DNA from: JAAYVZ01 sp035384965 | GTDB lineage: Bacteria > Acidobacteriota > Thermoanaerobaculia > Thermoanaerobaculales > Thermoanaerobaculaceae | Length of the DNA: 64,000 nucleotides | Direction: 5' to 3' | NCBI GenBank assembly: GCA_035384965.1 | Contig: DAOOJE010000015.1 | Span: 18,721 to 82,720, forward strand | Shown here: piece by piece, positions 15,750 through 23,885 of the stretch | How the letters are laid out: each line of letters starts with the position of its first letter | Position numbering within the stretch: position 1 is the first letter of the stretch | Position numbers and translations under genes: made by a program | The notes under the pieces: model-generated | Told to the model about the DNA's origin: nothing | The model's database searches: none | Seen by the model: only the letters and a program-made list of their open reading frames with translations

Positions 15750-17141
15750 ATGGTCAACCTCACGTTTCTGGGAGCCACCGGCACCGTCACCGGTTCGCGC
15801 TACCTCGTCGAGGCGCACGGCACGAGGGTGCTGGTCGACGCCGGCATGTTCCAGGGGCCGAAAGAGCTACGACTCCGCAACTGGGCGCCGTTCCCGGTCG
15901 AGCCGTCGGCGCTCGACCACGTGATCCTGACCCATGCCCACATCGATCACACGGGCATTCTCCCTTTGCTGGTGCGGCAGGGGTTCGCCGGGCCCACCCT
16001 CGCCACGCCCTCGACGCTGCGGCTGCTCCGGGTGCTGCTGCCGGACGCGGCCCACCTCCAGGAGGAAGAAGCGCGCTACGCCAACAAGGTGGGATCCACC
16101 AAGCACCACCCGGCACAGCCGCTGTTCGACCTCGAGGACGTCAAGCAGGCGCTGCGCACGATTCGCCCGGTGCCGTTCGGAGAGTGGCACGAGCTGCACC
16201 CGGGGATGCAGGTCCGCTTTCACCGCCAGGGGCACATCCTCGGCGCCGCCGCCGTCGAGCTGCGCGTCAAGGCGTCCGGCGAGCATGTCACGCTGTATTT
16301 CTCGGGCGATGTCGGGCGCTACGACGCGCCGATCCTGCCGCCGCCCGAGTCTTACCCGGGCTCCACGTACCTCGTGGTGGAGTCCACGTACGGCGATCGC
16401 CTGCACGCCGCCACCGATCCGCGCGACGATCTAGCCGAGGTCATCACCGCGGCGGTCGAGAACGGGGGCGTGGTCCTCATTCCCGCCTTCGCCATCGACC
16501 GCACCCAGGAGGTGCTGTACTACCTGCGCGAGCTCATCGAGGACGAGGTGGTGCCGCCGGTACCGATCTTCGTCGACTCGCCGATGGCACGCGAGGCCAC
16601 GACCGCATACCGCGAAACTGCCCGCGAGCACGACGCCGAGACCCGGCACCTCCGCGGCGAGGGCGTCGATCCGCTCTCCCCCCCCAACCTCACGATGGTC
16701 GGACGCACCGACGAATCGAAGCGCCTCAACTCGCTCGGTGGGCCGGCAATCATCATCTCGGCCTCAGGGATGGCCACCGGGGGCCGGATCCTCCATCACC
16801 TCCGGCACCGGCTGCCGCGCCCGGAGACTACGGTGTTGTTCGTCGGCTACCAGGCGGAGGGTACGCGCGGCAGGGCGATCCTGGAGGGCGCCGAGGCCGT
16901 CAAGATCTTCGGCGAGATGGTGCCGGTGCGCTCGCAGGTTCGCTCGATCTCTTCGCTGTCCGCCCACGCCGACGCCGACGAGCTCGAGATCTGGCTCGCC
17001 CGCGCCGAACTGGCGCCGCGAACGGTGTTCGTGACACACGGCGAACCGGCCGCGAGCGCCGCCCTCGCCGAACGCATCACCCGCCGCTTCTCGTGGCCGT
17101 GCCACATCCCCGCACTCGAGGACACCGTGCGGCTGGTATGA
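15750..17141 (+). CDS. Beta-CASP metallo-beta-lactamase-fold nuclease (RNA-processing exonuclease family)
   Basis: A 463-residue protein like the CPSF73/Ysh1-type bacterial and archaeal hydrolases that cut or trim RNA. The metal site 'HAHIDHTG' is near residue 63. Other motifs in order are 'RQGHILGAAAVEL', 'FSGDVGRYD', the beta-CASP block with 'IPAFAIDRTQEVLYYL' and 'IIISASGMATGGRILHHL', then 'SLSAHADADEL' and 'VFVTHGEPAAS'. There is no signal peptide or KH domain. Likely role: RNA maturation or decay in the cytoplasm, which fits its place next to RNase Y, although the two are convergent. The exact substrate cannot be read from sequence. Confidence 0.9.
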   Translation: MVNLTFLGATGTVTGSRYLVEAHGTRVLVDAGMFQGPKELRLRNWAPFPVEPSALDHVILTHAHIDHTGILPLLVRQGFAGPTLATPSTLRLLRVLLPDAAHLQEEEARYANKVGSTKHHPAQPLFDLEDVKQALRTIRPVPFGEWHELHPGMQVRFHRQGHILGAAAVELRVKASGEHVTLYFSGDVGRYDAPILPPPESYPGSTYLVVESTYGDRLHAATDPRDDLAEVITAAVENGGVVLIPAFAIDRTQEVLYYLRELIEDEVVPPVPIFVDSPMAREATTAYRETAREHDAETRHLRGEGVDPLSPPNLTMVGRTDESKRLNSLGGPAIIISASGMATGGRILHHLRHRLPRPETTVLFVGYQAEGTRGRAILEGAEAVKIFGEMVPVRSQVRSISSLSAHADADELEIWLARAELAPRTVFVTHGEPAASAALAERITRRFSWPCHIPALEDTVRLV

Positions 17142-17175
17142 GGGCGGAGAGGGCGCGCTCTCCCGCGCCCGTCGC

Positions 17176-18759
17176 CTATCTCGCGTACTCCACGGCCCGC
17201 GTCTCGCGGATCACCGTCACCTTGATCTGGCCGGGGTACGTCAGCTCGGCCTCGATGCGGCGGGCGAGGTCGCGGGACAGCCAGATCGCGTCCTCGTCGG
17301 AGAGCTTCTCGGACTCGACGATGATGCGCAGCTCCCGGCCCGCCTGGATCGCGAACGCCTTCTGCACGCCCTTGAAGTCGGCAGCGATCGCTTCCAGCTT
17401 CTCGAGACGCTTGAGGTAGCTCTCCAGAATCTCGCGGCGGGCCCCCGGCCGTGCCGCCGAGAGCGCATCGGCCGCCGTGACGAGCACCGCCTCCACGGAG
17501 TGCGGGTCGACGTCGCCGTGGTGGCACTCCATGGCGTGGATCACGTCCTCGGACTCGCCGTACTTACGCAGCAGGTCGCGCCCCAGGGTGAGATGGGTGC
17601 CTTCCATCTCGCGGTCGATGGCCTTGCCAATGTCGTGCAGCAGCCCGGCGCGCTTGGCGACCCGGACGTTGACGCGCAGCTCGTTGGCCATGTAACCGGC
17701 CAGCCAGGCGACCTCCTTGGCGTGGGCGAGCACGTTCTGGCCGTACGAGGTGCGGTACTGCAGTCGGCCCAGCAGCTTGAGCAACTCGGGGTGGACATCG
17801 GGGAAGCCCAGCTCGAGCGCCGCCGCCTCGCCGTCGCGGAAGATCTTCTCGTCGAGCTCGGCCTGGACCTTGGCGACCACCTCCTCGATCCGCCCGGGGT
17901 GGATCCGGCCGTCGCTCATGAGGCGCTGCAGCGCCAACCGCGCCACCTCGCGCCGCACCGGGTCGAAGCAGGACAGCAGCACCGCCCCGGGCGTGTCGTC
18001 GACGATCAGGTCGACGCCGGTGGCGGTCTCCAGGGCGCGGATGTTGCGCCCCTCGCGCCCGATGATCCGGCCCTTCATCTCGTCGTTGGGAAGATCCACG
18101 ACCGAAACCGTGCTCTCGACCACGTGCTCCGCCGCCACCCGCTGGATGGCGAGCGAGATGATGCGCTTGGCGCGGTTGTTGGCCTCCTGGGTCGCCTCTT
18201 CTTCGATGCGCCGCACGATCCGCGCCGCGTCCATGCGCGCCTCGGTCTCCATGGCCCGCATGAGCTCGGCCTTGGCCTGCTCCGAGGTCATGCCGGCGAT
18301 GCGCTCCAGGGTGGCGCGCTGCTCGGCCACCCGGGCGGCGATGGCGTCCTCCTCGAGCGCCACCGCTACCTCGCGGTCGTCGAGCGACTGCTTGCGGGCG
18401 TCCAGCTCGCGGGCGCGCTCCTCCAAGACCCTGGCGCGCTCGTCCACGGCCAGGGCGCGCTGCTCGAGCCGCTGCTCCTGGCTCAGCAGCTCTTGCCGGT
18501 ACTCCCGTGTCTCTCGTTCGAACTCGCTCCGCGCCTGGAGCAGCTTCTCGCGCGCCTCGATGGCGGCATCCTTGGCGAGCTGCTCGGCTTCCTGCTGCGC
18601 CCGCGCGACGATCCGGCGGTGTTCTTGCTCGGCCGCCGCCCGCAGCGCCTCGGCCTCGGCGGCCACCCGGCGCAAGCGCCGGCGGCCGAGCAGCACGACA
18701 CCCGCCGCCGCGAGCGCCACGAGGACAGCGCCAGCGACGAGAATCACTGTGCCGATCAT
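17176..18759 (-). CDS. rny: Ribonuclease Y
   Basis: A membrane-anchored endoribonuclease of 527 residues that starts mRNA decay. The order of domains is standard: N-terminal transmembrane helix (residues 4-24), a long Ala/Glu/Arg-rich coiled coil to about residue 200, a KH domain with 'GREGRNIRALETATGVD', an HD domain with 'GLLHDIGKAIDREMEG' and 'ECHHGDVDPHSVEAVLV', and the C-terminal Rny domain with 'VKVTVIRE'. Length is typical. The 6S RNA and zapA lie upstream on the same strand, an arrangement that suggests one cell-division and RNA-metabolism transcript. Confidence 0.96.
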   Translation of the reverse strand: MIGTVILVAGAVLVALAAAGVVLLGRRRLRRVAAEAEALRAAAEQEHRRIVARAQQEAEQLAKDAAIEAREKLLQARSEFERETREYRQELLSQEQRLEQRALAVDERARVLEERARELDARKQSLDDREVAVALEEDAIAARVAEQRATLERIAGMTSEQAKAELMRAMETEARMDAARIVRRIEEEATQEANNRAKRIISLAIQRVAAEHVVESTVSVVDLPNDEMKGRIIGREGRNIRALETATGVDLIVDDTPGAVLLSCFDPVRREVARLALQRLMSDGRIHPGRIEEVVAKVQAELDEKIFRDGEAAALELGFPDVHPELLKLLGRLQYRTSYGQNVLAHAKEVAWLAGYMANELRVNVRVAKRAGLLHDIGKAIDREMEGTHLTLGRDLLRKYGESEDVIHAMECHHGDVDPHSVEAVLVTAADALSAARPGARREILESYLKRLEKLEAIAADFKGVQKAFAIQAGRELRIIVESEKLSDEDAIWLSRDLARRIEAELTYPGQIKVTVIRETRAVEYAR

Positions 18760-18819
18760 TCCGTCCCCCTCTCAAGGAACAAGGGGTACGGCCCGAGAAC
18801 TCCGCCGAAGTGAAAGGAG

Positions 18820-19002
18820 TTGAGGCCCCCGCACTCGGCCGTGTGAGCAACCCCATTTGAACCTGCTGACCACAGGTTGGGTGCCTGCCCGCCTCGCGTC
18901 ACTCGCCGGGAAGCTCGATCAGCAGGGCAGGACGGCGGCTCCCATCAAATAGGTGTTGGTTCAAGAATAGTTTCGCTCATCACCAACCGCGCAGGGGCCT
19001 CC
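18820..19002 (-). ncRNA. ssrS: 6S RNA (regulator of RNA polymerase)
   Basis: Between zapA and rny on the minus strand, a segment of about 183 bases can fold as 6S RNA. The ends pair over 11 positions: GAGGCCCCTGC (19001-18991) with GCGGGGGCCTC (18832-18822), with one G-U pair. Inside are the typical GCGGTTGGTGATGAGC on the 5' side and GGGTTGCTCACACGGCC on the 3' side of a large central bubble, and strong internal stems such as ACCTGTGGTCAGCAGGT. Length and location directly after zapA match the usual 6S gene. It begins about 6 bases after the zapA stop, so it may be processed from a joint transcript. 6S RNA binds the sigma-70 holoenzyme by mimicking an open promoter. Confidence 0.8.
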
Positions 19003-19007
19003 GTTTC

Positions 19008-19313
19008 TCAACTCGCTCCAGTGCCCGAGGTGGTCAGCACCTCGTCCAGCCTTGCCACCAGACCATTCACTCGCTGGCGAACACGCTCGGTCCGCAAACC
19101 CGGTTCCGTCTCGAGCTCCGTGAAGAGCTCATCCGCAATGTTCAACGCCGTCAAGACGGCGAGTTTCGCCGTATCCACGTGGGGAGACATCTCGGCGAGC
19201 TGGCGCATGCGCTGGTCGACGAACCTTGCGAGCTCGGTCAGCCGCTCGCCGGGGCCTGTCGTGCGCAGCTCATATCGCCGCCCGTAGATCTCCACCGCGG
19301 TCCGGCTGTCCAC
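19008..19313 (-). CDS. zapA: Cell division protein ZapA
   Basis: A protein of about 101 residues that bundles FtsZ filaments at the division ring. It begins with the family pattern 'VEIYGRRYELRT' and continues into the helical 'ELARFVDQRMRQLAEMSP' and 'TAKLAVLTALNIADELF', then a coiled-coil tail. I prefer GTG 19313 because AGGAGA lies 9 bases upstream; an upstream ATG at 19355 would add 14 residues that are not family-like. The 6S RNA follows at once, as in many bacteria. Confidence 0.88.
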   Translation of the reverse strand: MDSRTAVEIYGRRYELRTTGPGERLTELARFVDQRMRQLAEMSPHVDTAKLAVLTALNIADELFTELETEPGLRTERVRQRVNGLVARLDEVLTTSGTGAS

Positions 19314-19375
19314 TCCCACAAGTCTCCTCAAGAGCGAGTATACACTGCCCGTCAAACACGCTCTTTGCGTTGTGA

Positions 19376-19774
19376 TCAGCGGGTTTTCGCCGGCGCAGGC
19401 GGGGCCGGCTCGCTGCTCATCTGCACGCGCCCCTCGAGCTTCGCGCCCTCGACCACGTGGAGCGCGGCGGCGCGCACGTCGCCGCGCACCGCAGCCGTGG
19501 CCAGCAGCTCGGCGAGTTCCTTGGCAGTCACGTTGCCGTCGACCCTTCCGGCAAGGCGGACCGTGGTGCCCGTGATCTCGCCTTCCACGACCGCACCCTC
19601 CACGACCTCGATCAGTGCTCCCACGTCGATGGTGCCCTTGACCGTCCCCTCGACGCGCACCGGCTTCGAGCCGCCGAGTTCCCCGGTCAGCAGCGTGTCA
19701 CGAGCGATCACCGTGGAGGTGGCTCGAGGCTTCAGGTCGCCCTGCTCGTGACCGCTGTCCTTGCCGAAGCTCAC
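19376..19774 (-). CDS. Bactofilin (polymer-forming cytoskeletal protein)
   Basis: A 132-residue bactofilin with the right-handed beta-helix core shown by its repeated pattern: 'RVEGTVKGTIDVGALIEVVE', 'VVEGEITGTTVRLAGRVDGN' and 'AAALHVVEGAKLEGRV'. Bactofilins form nucleotide-independent filaments that shape the cell envelope. Start GTG 19774 has GGAG 8 bases upstream; the upstream ATG at 19801 lies inside the tRNA-Gly gene and is therefore unlikely. The N-terminal 35 residues and the Pro/Ala tail are disordered, as is usual. It sits upstream of zapA on the same strand. Confidence 0.88.
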   Translation of the reverse strand: MSFGKDSGHEQGDLKPRATSTVIARDTLLTGELGGSKPVRVEGTVKGTIDVGALIEVVEGAVVEGEITGTTVRLAGRVDGNVTAKELAELLATAAVRGDVRAAALHVVEGAKLEGRVQMSSEPAPPAPAKTR

Positions 19775-19789
19775 GGGTGACTCCGAAAC

Positions 19790-19865
19790 TGGAGCGGGCA
19801 ATGGGATTCGAACCCACGACTTGCAGCTTGGGAAGCTGCCACTCTGCCAGCTGAGTTATGCCCGC
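19790..19865 (-). tRNA. tRNA-Gly (anticodon CCC), CCA encoded
   Basis: On the minus strand the acceptor GCGGGCA pairs with TGCCCGC, discriminator T, encoded CCA. The anticodon stem GCAGC/GCTGC encloses TTCCCAA, anticodon CCC (codon GGG). It ends 15 bases before the bactofilin start. Confidence 0.94.
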
Positions 19866-19887
19866 TCATGCGCCGCTGGCCGAGAAA

Positions 19888-19916
19888 AGCGTAGGTGGAG
19901 TCGCCCCCGCTGTCAA
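19888..19916 (-). promoter_or_regulatory. Promoter of tRNA-Gly (and perhaps bactofilin)
   Basis: On the minus strand TTGACA (19916-19911), 17 bases, TACGCT (19893-19888). The mature tRNA end is 22 bases downstream of the -10 box. The perfect -35 box and ideal spacing make this one of the clearest promoters in the window. It may also drive the bactofilin gene. Confidence 0.6.
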
Positions 19917-20003
19917 GAGACCTCGATCCATGGGGCCTGCCCGCTTCGCCGCTTTCCACCAGACTGCGGGGGCCCCCGCGCGAGCGCCCGGGTCCCCGCG
20001 CGC

Positions 20004-20031
20004 TTGACCCCGGACCCCGGTTCTGTAGAAT
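20004..20031 (+). promoter_or_regulatory. Promoter of the tRNA(CAT)-tilS transcript
   Basis: TTGACC (20004-20009), 16 bases, TAGAAT (20026-20031). The tRNA begins 16 bases after the -10 box. No other promoter is visible before tilS. Confidence 0.55.
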
Positions 20032-20047
20032 CCCCGCTGCCGGTCGT

Positions 20048-20122
20048 GCCGGCGTAGCTCAGAGGTAGAGCAGGGGTCTCATAAGCCCCGTGTCAGTGGT
20101 TCGATTCCACTCGCCGGCACCA
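20048..20122 (+). tRNA. tRNA with anticodon CAT (elongator Met or Ile with lysidine), CCA encoded
   Basis: Acceptor GCCGGCG/CGCCGGC with a paired first position, discriminator A, encoded CCA. The anticodon stem GGGGT/GCCCC encloses CTCATAA, so the anticodon is CAT. The paired 1-72 position and the lack of the three-G/three-C anticodon stem at 29-31/39-41 argue against an initiator. Whether it is elongator Met or the TilS substrate tRNA-Ile(CAU) cannot be decided by eye. The position directly before tilS makes the Ile reading tempting but is not proof. Confidence 0.85.
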
Positions 20123-20127
20123 CGTCT

Positions 20128-21462
20128 ATGGACGTCTCCGACTTTCCGTCGGCGTTTCGTCGCTCGTTTCCCGATCTGGTCGGCCAGCCGGTGCTCGTGG
20201 CGCTGTCGGGCGGCGCCGACTCCGTGGCGTTGCTCCACCTGCTCCGGCGTGCACACCCCGACCTCGGCTGCCCGGTTGCGGCGGTGCACGTCAACCACCA
20301 CGCTCGCCCCGAGGCCGACGATGACGAGGGGTTCTGCCGTGAGCTGTGCCGGGAGCTGGGCGTGGCGCTCGAGGTGCACCACCTGCTCGAGCCCTGCCCG
20401 CGCGGCCGGTCGCGCGAGGCGTGGTGGCGCGAGCAACGTTACGAGCGGCTCGAGGCCGCACGGCGCTCGCTCGGCTGTGCCGCCACGGCCACCGCCCACA
20501 CCCGCGACGACCAGGCAGAAACTGTGCTGCTCAAGCTCCTGCGCGGGAGCGGACCGCGCGGCGTGGCGGGCATCCGGAGGCGGTGCGGCACGCTCGTCCG
20601 CCCACTCCTTGAACTCGGGCGCGCCCAGCTGCGGGGCTGGCTGCGTGAAATCGGCGGGAGCTGGCGCGAGGACCCCGGCAACGCCGACCCCGCCCAGCCG
20701 CGAGCGTGGCTGCGGCTCGTGGGGTTGCCGGCGCTCGAGGCGCGCTTTGCCGGGTCGACCCGGCATCTGTCCGCCTTTGCCCGGGCGCTGGCCGACGACG
20801 ACGAGGCGCTCTCGAGCCTCGCCGCTGCCCTGCCCCGGCTGGAGATCGGCCAGCCCGTTGCACGCCAGGCCCTGGCTTCGGTCCAGCCAGCAGTGCAGCG
20901 GCGCTGGCTGCTCGCCCTCGCAGCCGAGTTGCCGCTGGCCGAGCCCCCGGACCGCACCCAGGTCGAGGCGTTCGAGGCCCTGCTGGCGGCCGGCGTCCCT
21001 GCGGCGGTAGACCTCGGGCGGCGGTGGGTGCTGCGCCGGCGCGGAGAGCGCCTCGTGCTGTGCCCGCCGCCACTGGCCCCTTTCCCGCCCCTGCCGGCGT
21101 CGCTGCCGTCGCGCATCGACCTCGCCGGCTACCCCTGCTTGGCGCTCGGCCGGGCGGTCGCCACGGCTGAACGCGTCGTGCACACGGCGTGGCTGGCAGC
21201 GCGGCTCGCTTCGGCGGAGGTTCGCTGGCGCCCGCTCGCGCCCGGAGAGACGGTGGCGTGGCCGCACGCCAGAGGGAGGATCGGCCGCCTGCTGGGCGAG
21301 GCCGGTGTGCCTGCCGAGTGGCGGCGGGCGTGGCCGGTGCTCGAGGCGGATGGTAGGATGATTTGGATTCCCGGTGTCGGCACGGCCCCCGGATGGGCCG
21401 GGGAACCCGGCCAGGGGATCGTTGCCACTGTGGAGGAGCCATGGAAACGCCACGTGAGGTGA
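20128..21462 (+). CDS. tilS: tRNA(Ile)-lysidine synthase
   Basis: A 444-residue enzyme that changes C34 of the CAT-anticodon tRNA-Ile to lysidine with ATP, so that it reads AUA as Ile. The ATP-binding P loop 'SGGADS' is at residues 27-32. Further motifs are 'VHVNHHARPEADDDEGFCR', 'ATAHTRDDQAETVLLKLLRG' and 'RPLLELGRAQLRGWL'. The C-terminal TilS domain with 'RWRPLAPGE' is present. ATG 20128 is only 5 bases after the CCA of the upstream tRNA and has no independent ribosome site, so processed mRNA would be nearly leaderless. It overlaps hpt by 22 bases. Confidence 0.94.
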   Translation: MDVSDFPSAFRRSFPDLVGQPVLVALSGGADSVALLHLLRRAHPDLGCPVAAVHVNHHARPEADDDEGFCRELCRELGVALEVHHLLEPCPRGRSREAWWREQRYERLEAARRSLGCAATATAHTRDDQAETVLLKLLRGSGPRGVAGIRRRCGTLVRPLLELGRAQLRGWLREIGGSWREDPGNADPAQPRAWLRLVGLPALEARFAGSTRHLSAFARALADDDEALSSLAAALPRLEIGQPVARQALASVQPAVQRRWLLALAAELPLAEPPDRTQVEAFEALLAAGVPAAVDLGRRWVLRRRGERLVLCPPPLAPFPPLPASLPSRIDLAGYPCLALGRAVATAERVVHTAWLAARLASAEVRWRPLAPGETVAWPHARGRIGRLLGEAGVPAEWRRAWPVLEADGRMIWIPGVGTAPGWAGEPGQGIVATVEEPWKRHVR

Positions 21463-21953
21463 TTCCCCCCGCGGTCATCGCCGCCCGCGTGCGCGAGCTG
21501 GGCGCGCAAATCGGCGCCGACTACCGCGGTCGTGAGGTCGTCCTGGTCGGGATGCTCAAGGGCGCAGCGGTCTTTCTCGCCGACCTGCTGAGGGCGATCG
21601 ACGGCCAGGTCCGCTTTGAGCTGGTCAATGTCGTGCAGCAACCCGCCACGCGCGGCGAACTGGTGGAGCTCACCTACGCCACGCAGGTGCATCTCGCCGG
21701 CGCCCACGCCCTCATCCTCAAGGACATCTGCCATTCGGGCGTGACCGAGAACTACCTCCTGACCCACCTGGCGCAGCAGCAGCCGGCCAGCCTCGAGGTG
21801 GCGACGTTCGTCAACAAGCCAAAACTCCGGCGCGTCGCCCTCGAGCCCAGGTACGTGGCGTTCGACGAGGTACCCGAGGGCCGCCTGGTCGGGTACGGCA
21901 TGGAGTTCGAGGGGCGCTGGGGGAATCTGCCAGGCTTGTACGTTATTGGCTAG
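21441..21953 (+). CDS. hpt: Hypoxanthine phosphoribosyltransferase
   Basis: A 170-residue purine salvage enzyme that joins hypoxanthine or guanine to PRPP. The family blocks are 'VVLVGMLKGAAVFLADLLR' and the PRPP loop 'LILKDICHSGVTENYLL', in which the usual VEDIIDTG reads LKDICHSG, a departure at the diphosphate-binding acidic pair. The end 'DEVPEGRLVGYGMEFEGRWG' keeps the 'VGYGMD'-type motif. ATG 21441 follows GTGGAGGAGCC inside the end of tilS, so the two are coupled. tilS-hpt-ftsH is a common gene order. The altered PRPP loop could mean changed activity. Confidence 0.88.
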   Translation: METPREVIPPAVIAARVRELGAQIGADYRGREVVLVGMLKGAAVFLADLLRAIDGQVRFELVNVVQQPATRGELVELTYATQVHLAGAHALILKDICHSGVTENYLLTHLAQQQPASLEVATFVNKPKLRRVALEPRYVAFDEVPEGRLVGYGMEFEGRWGNLPGLYVIG

Positions 21954-22002
21954 AGCGTGAGGGCCGGGTGCGACGCCGGCACCAGTCGACCACGGAGCGA
22001 GT

Positions 22003-23883
22003 GTGAACCAGAACATCAAGAACGTCTTGCTGGTGCTAGTCCTGGTCGTCTCGGCAGTGCTGCTGTGGAACTGGATCAACCAGAGCCGTGCCGCGACCAA
22101 GGAAATTCCGTTTTCCGAGTTTCTCGATCGCGTCGCGGAGCGGCAGGTCACCGAGGTCCTGATCCGCGGCAACGACGTGTACGGCCGCGGGCCGTCGACC
22201 GCCCCCGCCAAGCCGCTCGGGGCGGCGCCGTGGGAGTTCTACACCTACGCGCCCGATTACGACCAGCTCGTGACGGTGCTGCGCGAGGCCAAGGTCAGCA
22301 TCAAGGCAGCCGAGCCGTCGCAGGGTTTTCTGGGGCCGTTTCTCATCTACTGGCTGCCGATTCTCGTCCTCATCGCGGTCTGGTTTTTCTTCTATCGCCA
22401 AATGCAGGCCGGCGGCAACAAGGCGATGGCGTTCGGAAAGTCGCGCGCCCGCATGTTGAACCCGCAGCAAAAGCGCGTCACGTTCAAGGACGTGGCGGGA
22501 GTCGAGGAAGCCAAGGAGGAGCTGGGCGAGATCATCGAGTTCCTGCGCGATCCCCAGAAGTTCCAGAAGCTCGGCGGCAAGATCCCCAAGGGCGTCCTGC
22601 TCATGGGCCCTCCCGGCACCGGCAAGACACTGCTGGCGCGGGCGGTGGCCGGGGAGGCCGAGGTGCCGTTTTTCTCCATCTCCGGGTCAGACTTCGTCGA
22701 GATGTTCGTCGGCGTGGGCGCCTCGCGCGTGAGGGACCTCTTCGAGCAGGGCAAGAAGAACGCGCCGTGCATCATTTTCATCGACGAGATCGACGCCGTC
22801 GGGCGCCACCGCGGCGCCGGGCTGGGCGGCGGCCACGACGAACGCGAGCAGACGCTCAACGCCCTGCTCGTCGAGATGGACGGCTTCGAGTCCAACGAGG
22901 GCGTGATCCTCGTCGCCGCCACCAACCGGCCTGACGTCCTGGACCCGGCGCTGCTCCGGCCCGGGCGTTTCGACCGCCGGATCGTCGTCAACCGCCCCGA
23001 TCTCAACGGGCGGATCGAGATCTTGAAAGTCCACACCAGCAAGATCACCCTGGCTCCGGATGTCGAGCTTTCGGTTCTGGCGCGCTCCACCCCCGGCTTT
23101 TCCGGGGCCGACATCGCCAACCTCGTGAACGAGGCCGCCTTGCGCGCGGCGCGGCTCAACAAGAGCGCGGTCGAGATGGCCGACTTCGAGTTCGCCAAGG
23201 ACAAGGTGATGATGGGCGCCGAGCGCCGCTCGCTGGCGCTGTCGGAGGAGGAAAAGCGGGTGGTGGCGTACCACGAGGCCGGCCACGCCCTGGTCGCCGC
23301 CGTGCTCCCGAACGCCGACCCCCTGCACAAGGTCACGATCATCCCCCGTGGTTTGGCGCTCGGCCTCACCCAGCAGCTCCCGGAGGAAGACCGCTACCTG
23401 CACGCCCGGGCGTACCTCGAGGACGAGCTGGTGGTGCTCATGGGCGGGCGACTCGCCGAGCAGGTGGTGTTCGGCGACAGCCGCATCACCACCGGCGCCG
23501 GTTCGGACCTCGAACGGGCCACCGAGCTGGCGCGCAAGATGGTGTGCGAGTGGGGGATGTCGGCGCTCGGCCCGCTCACCTTCGGAAAGCGCGAGGAGGC
23601 CATCTTCCTGGGCAAGGAGTTCGCCCGCCACCAGGACTACTCGGAGGCGACGGCCGTGGAGATCGACTCCGAGATCAAGCGCCTCGTGCAGACCGGCTAC
23701 CAGCGGGCGCACGAGATCATGACCGCGCACCGCGCGGTCCTGGACCGCATCGCCGACGCCCTTCTCGAGCGCGAGGTGCTGGAAGGCGAGGAGGTGTACC
23801 GCATGGTCTCGGAGTCGACGGGCGTGCCGGTGGAAGAACTCAAGGGTCCCGGGCGGCCTTCGCCCTCCCCCGAGGTGCTGTGA
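22003..23883 (+). CDS. ftsH: ATP-dependent zinc metalloprotease FtsH
   Basis: A 626-residue inner-membrane AAA protease for quality control of membrane and short-lived proteins. Two transmembrane helices flank a periplasmic part (about residues 6-26 and 106-128). The Walker A 'GPPGTGKT' is near 202-209, Walker B 'FIDEID' follows, then 'RPGRFDR'. The zinc site is 'HEAGH' at about 424-428, with the third ligand in 'ERATELARKM'. The start is GTG 22003 with GGAG upstream. Length is normal. It follows tilS and hpt and precedes plsC, probably all in one operon. Confidence 0.97.
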   Translation: MNQNIKNVLLVLVLVVSAVLLWNWINQSRAATKEIPFSEFLDRVAERQVTEVLIRGNDVYGRGPSTAPAKPLGAAPWEFYTYAPDYDQLVTVLREAKVSIKAAEPSQGFLGPFLIYWLPILVLIAVWFFFYRQMQAGGNKAMAFGKSRARMLNPQQKRVTFKDVAGVEEAKEELGEIIEFLRDPQKFQKLGGKIPKGVLLMGPPGTGKTLLARAVAGEAEVPFFSISGSDFVEMFVGVGASRVRDLFEQGKKNAPCIIFIDEIDAVGRHRGAGLGGGHDEREQTLNALLVEMDGFESNEGVILVAATNRPDVLDPALLRPGRFDRRIVVNRPDLNGRIEILKVHTSKITLAPDVELSVLARSTPGFSGADIANLVNEAALRAARLNKSAVEMADFEFAKDKVMMGAERRSLALSEEEKRVVAYHEAGHALVAAVLPNADPLHKVTIIPRGLALGLTQQLPEEDRYLHARAYLEDELVVLMGGRLAEQVVFGDSRITTGAGSDLERATELARKMVCEWGMSALGPLTFGKREEAIFLGKEFARHQDYSEATAVEIDSEIKRLVQTGYQRAHEIMTAHRAVLDRIADALLEREVLEGEEVYRMVSESTGVPVEELKGPGRPSPSPEVL

Positions 23884-23885
23884 GG

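Noticed and set aside
17500..18813. 437-residue plus-strand frame opposite RNase Y
   Set aside because: Antisense shadow of rny, with low-complexity composition and no ribosome site.
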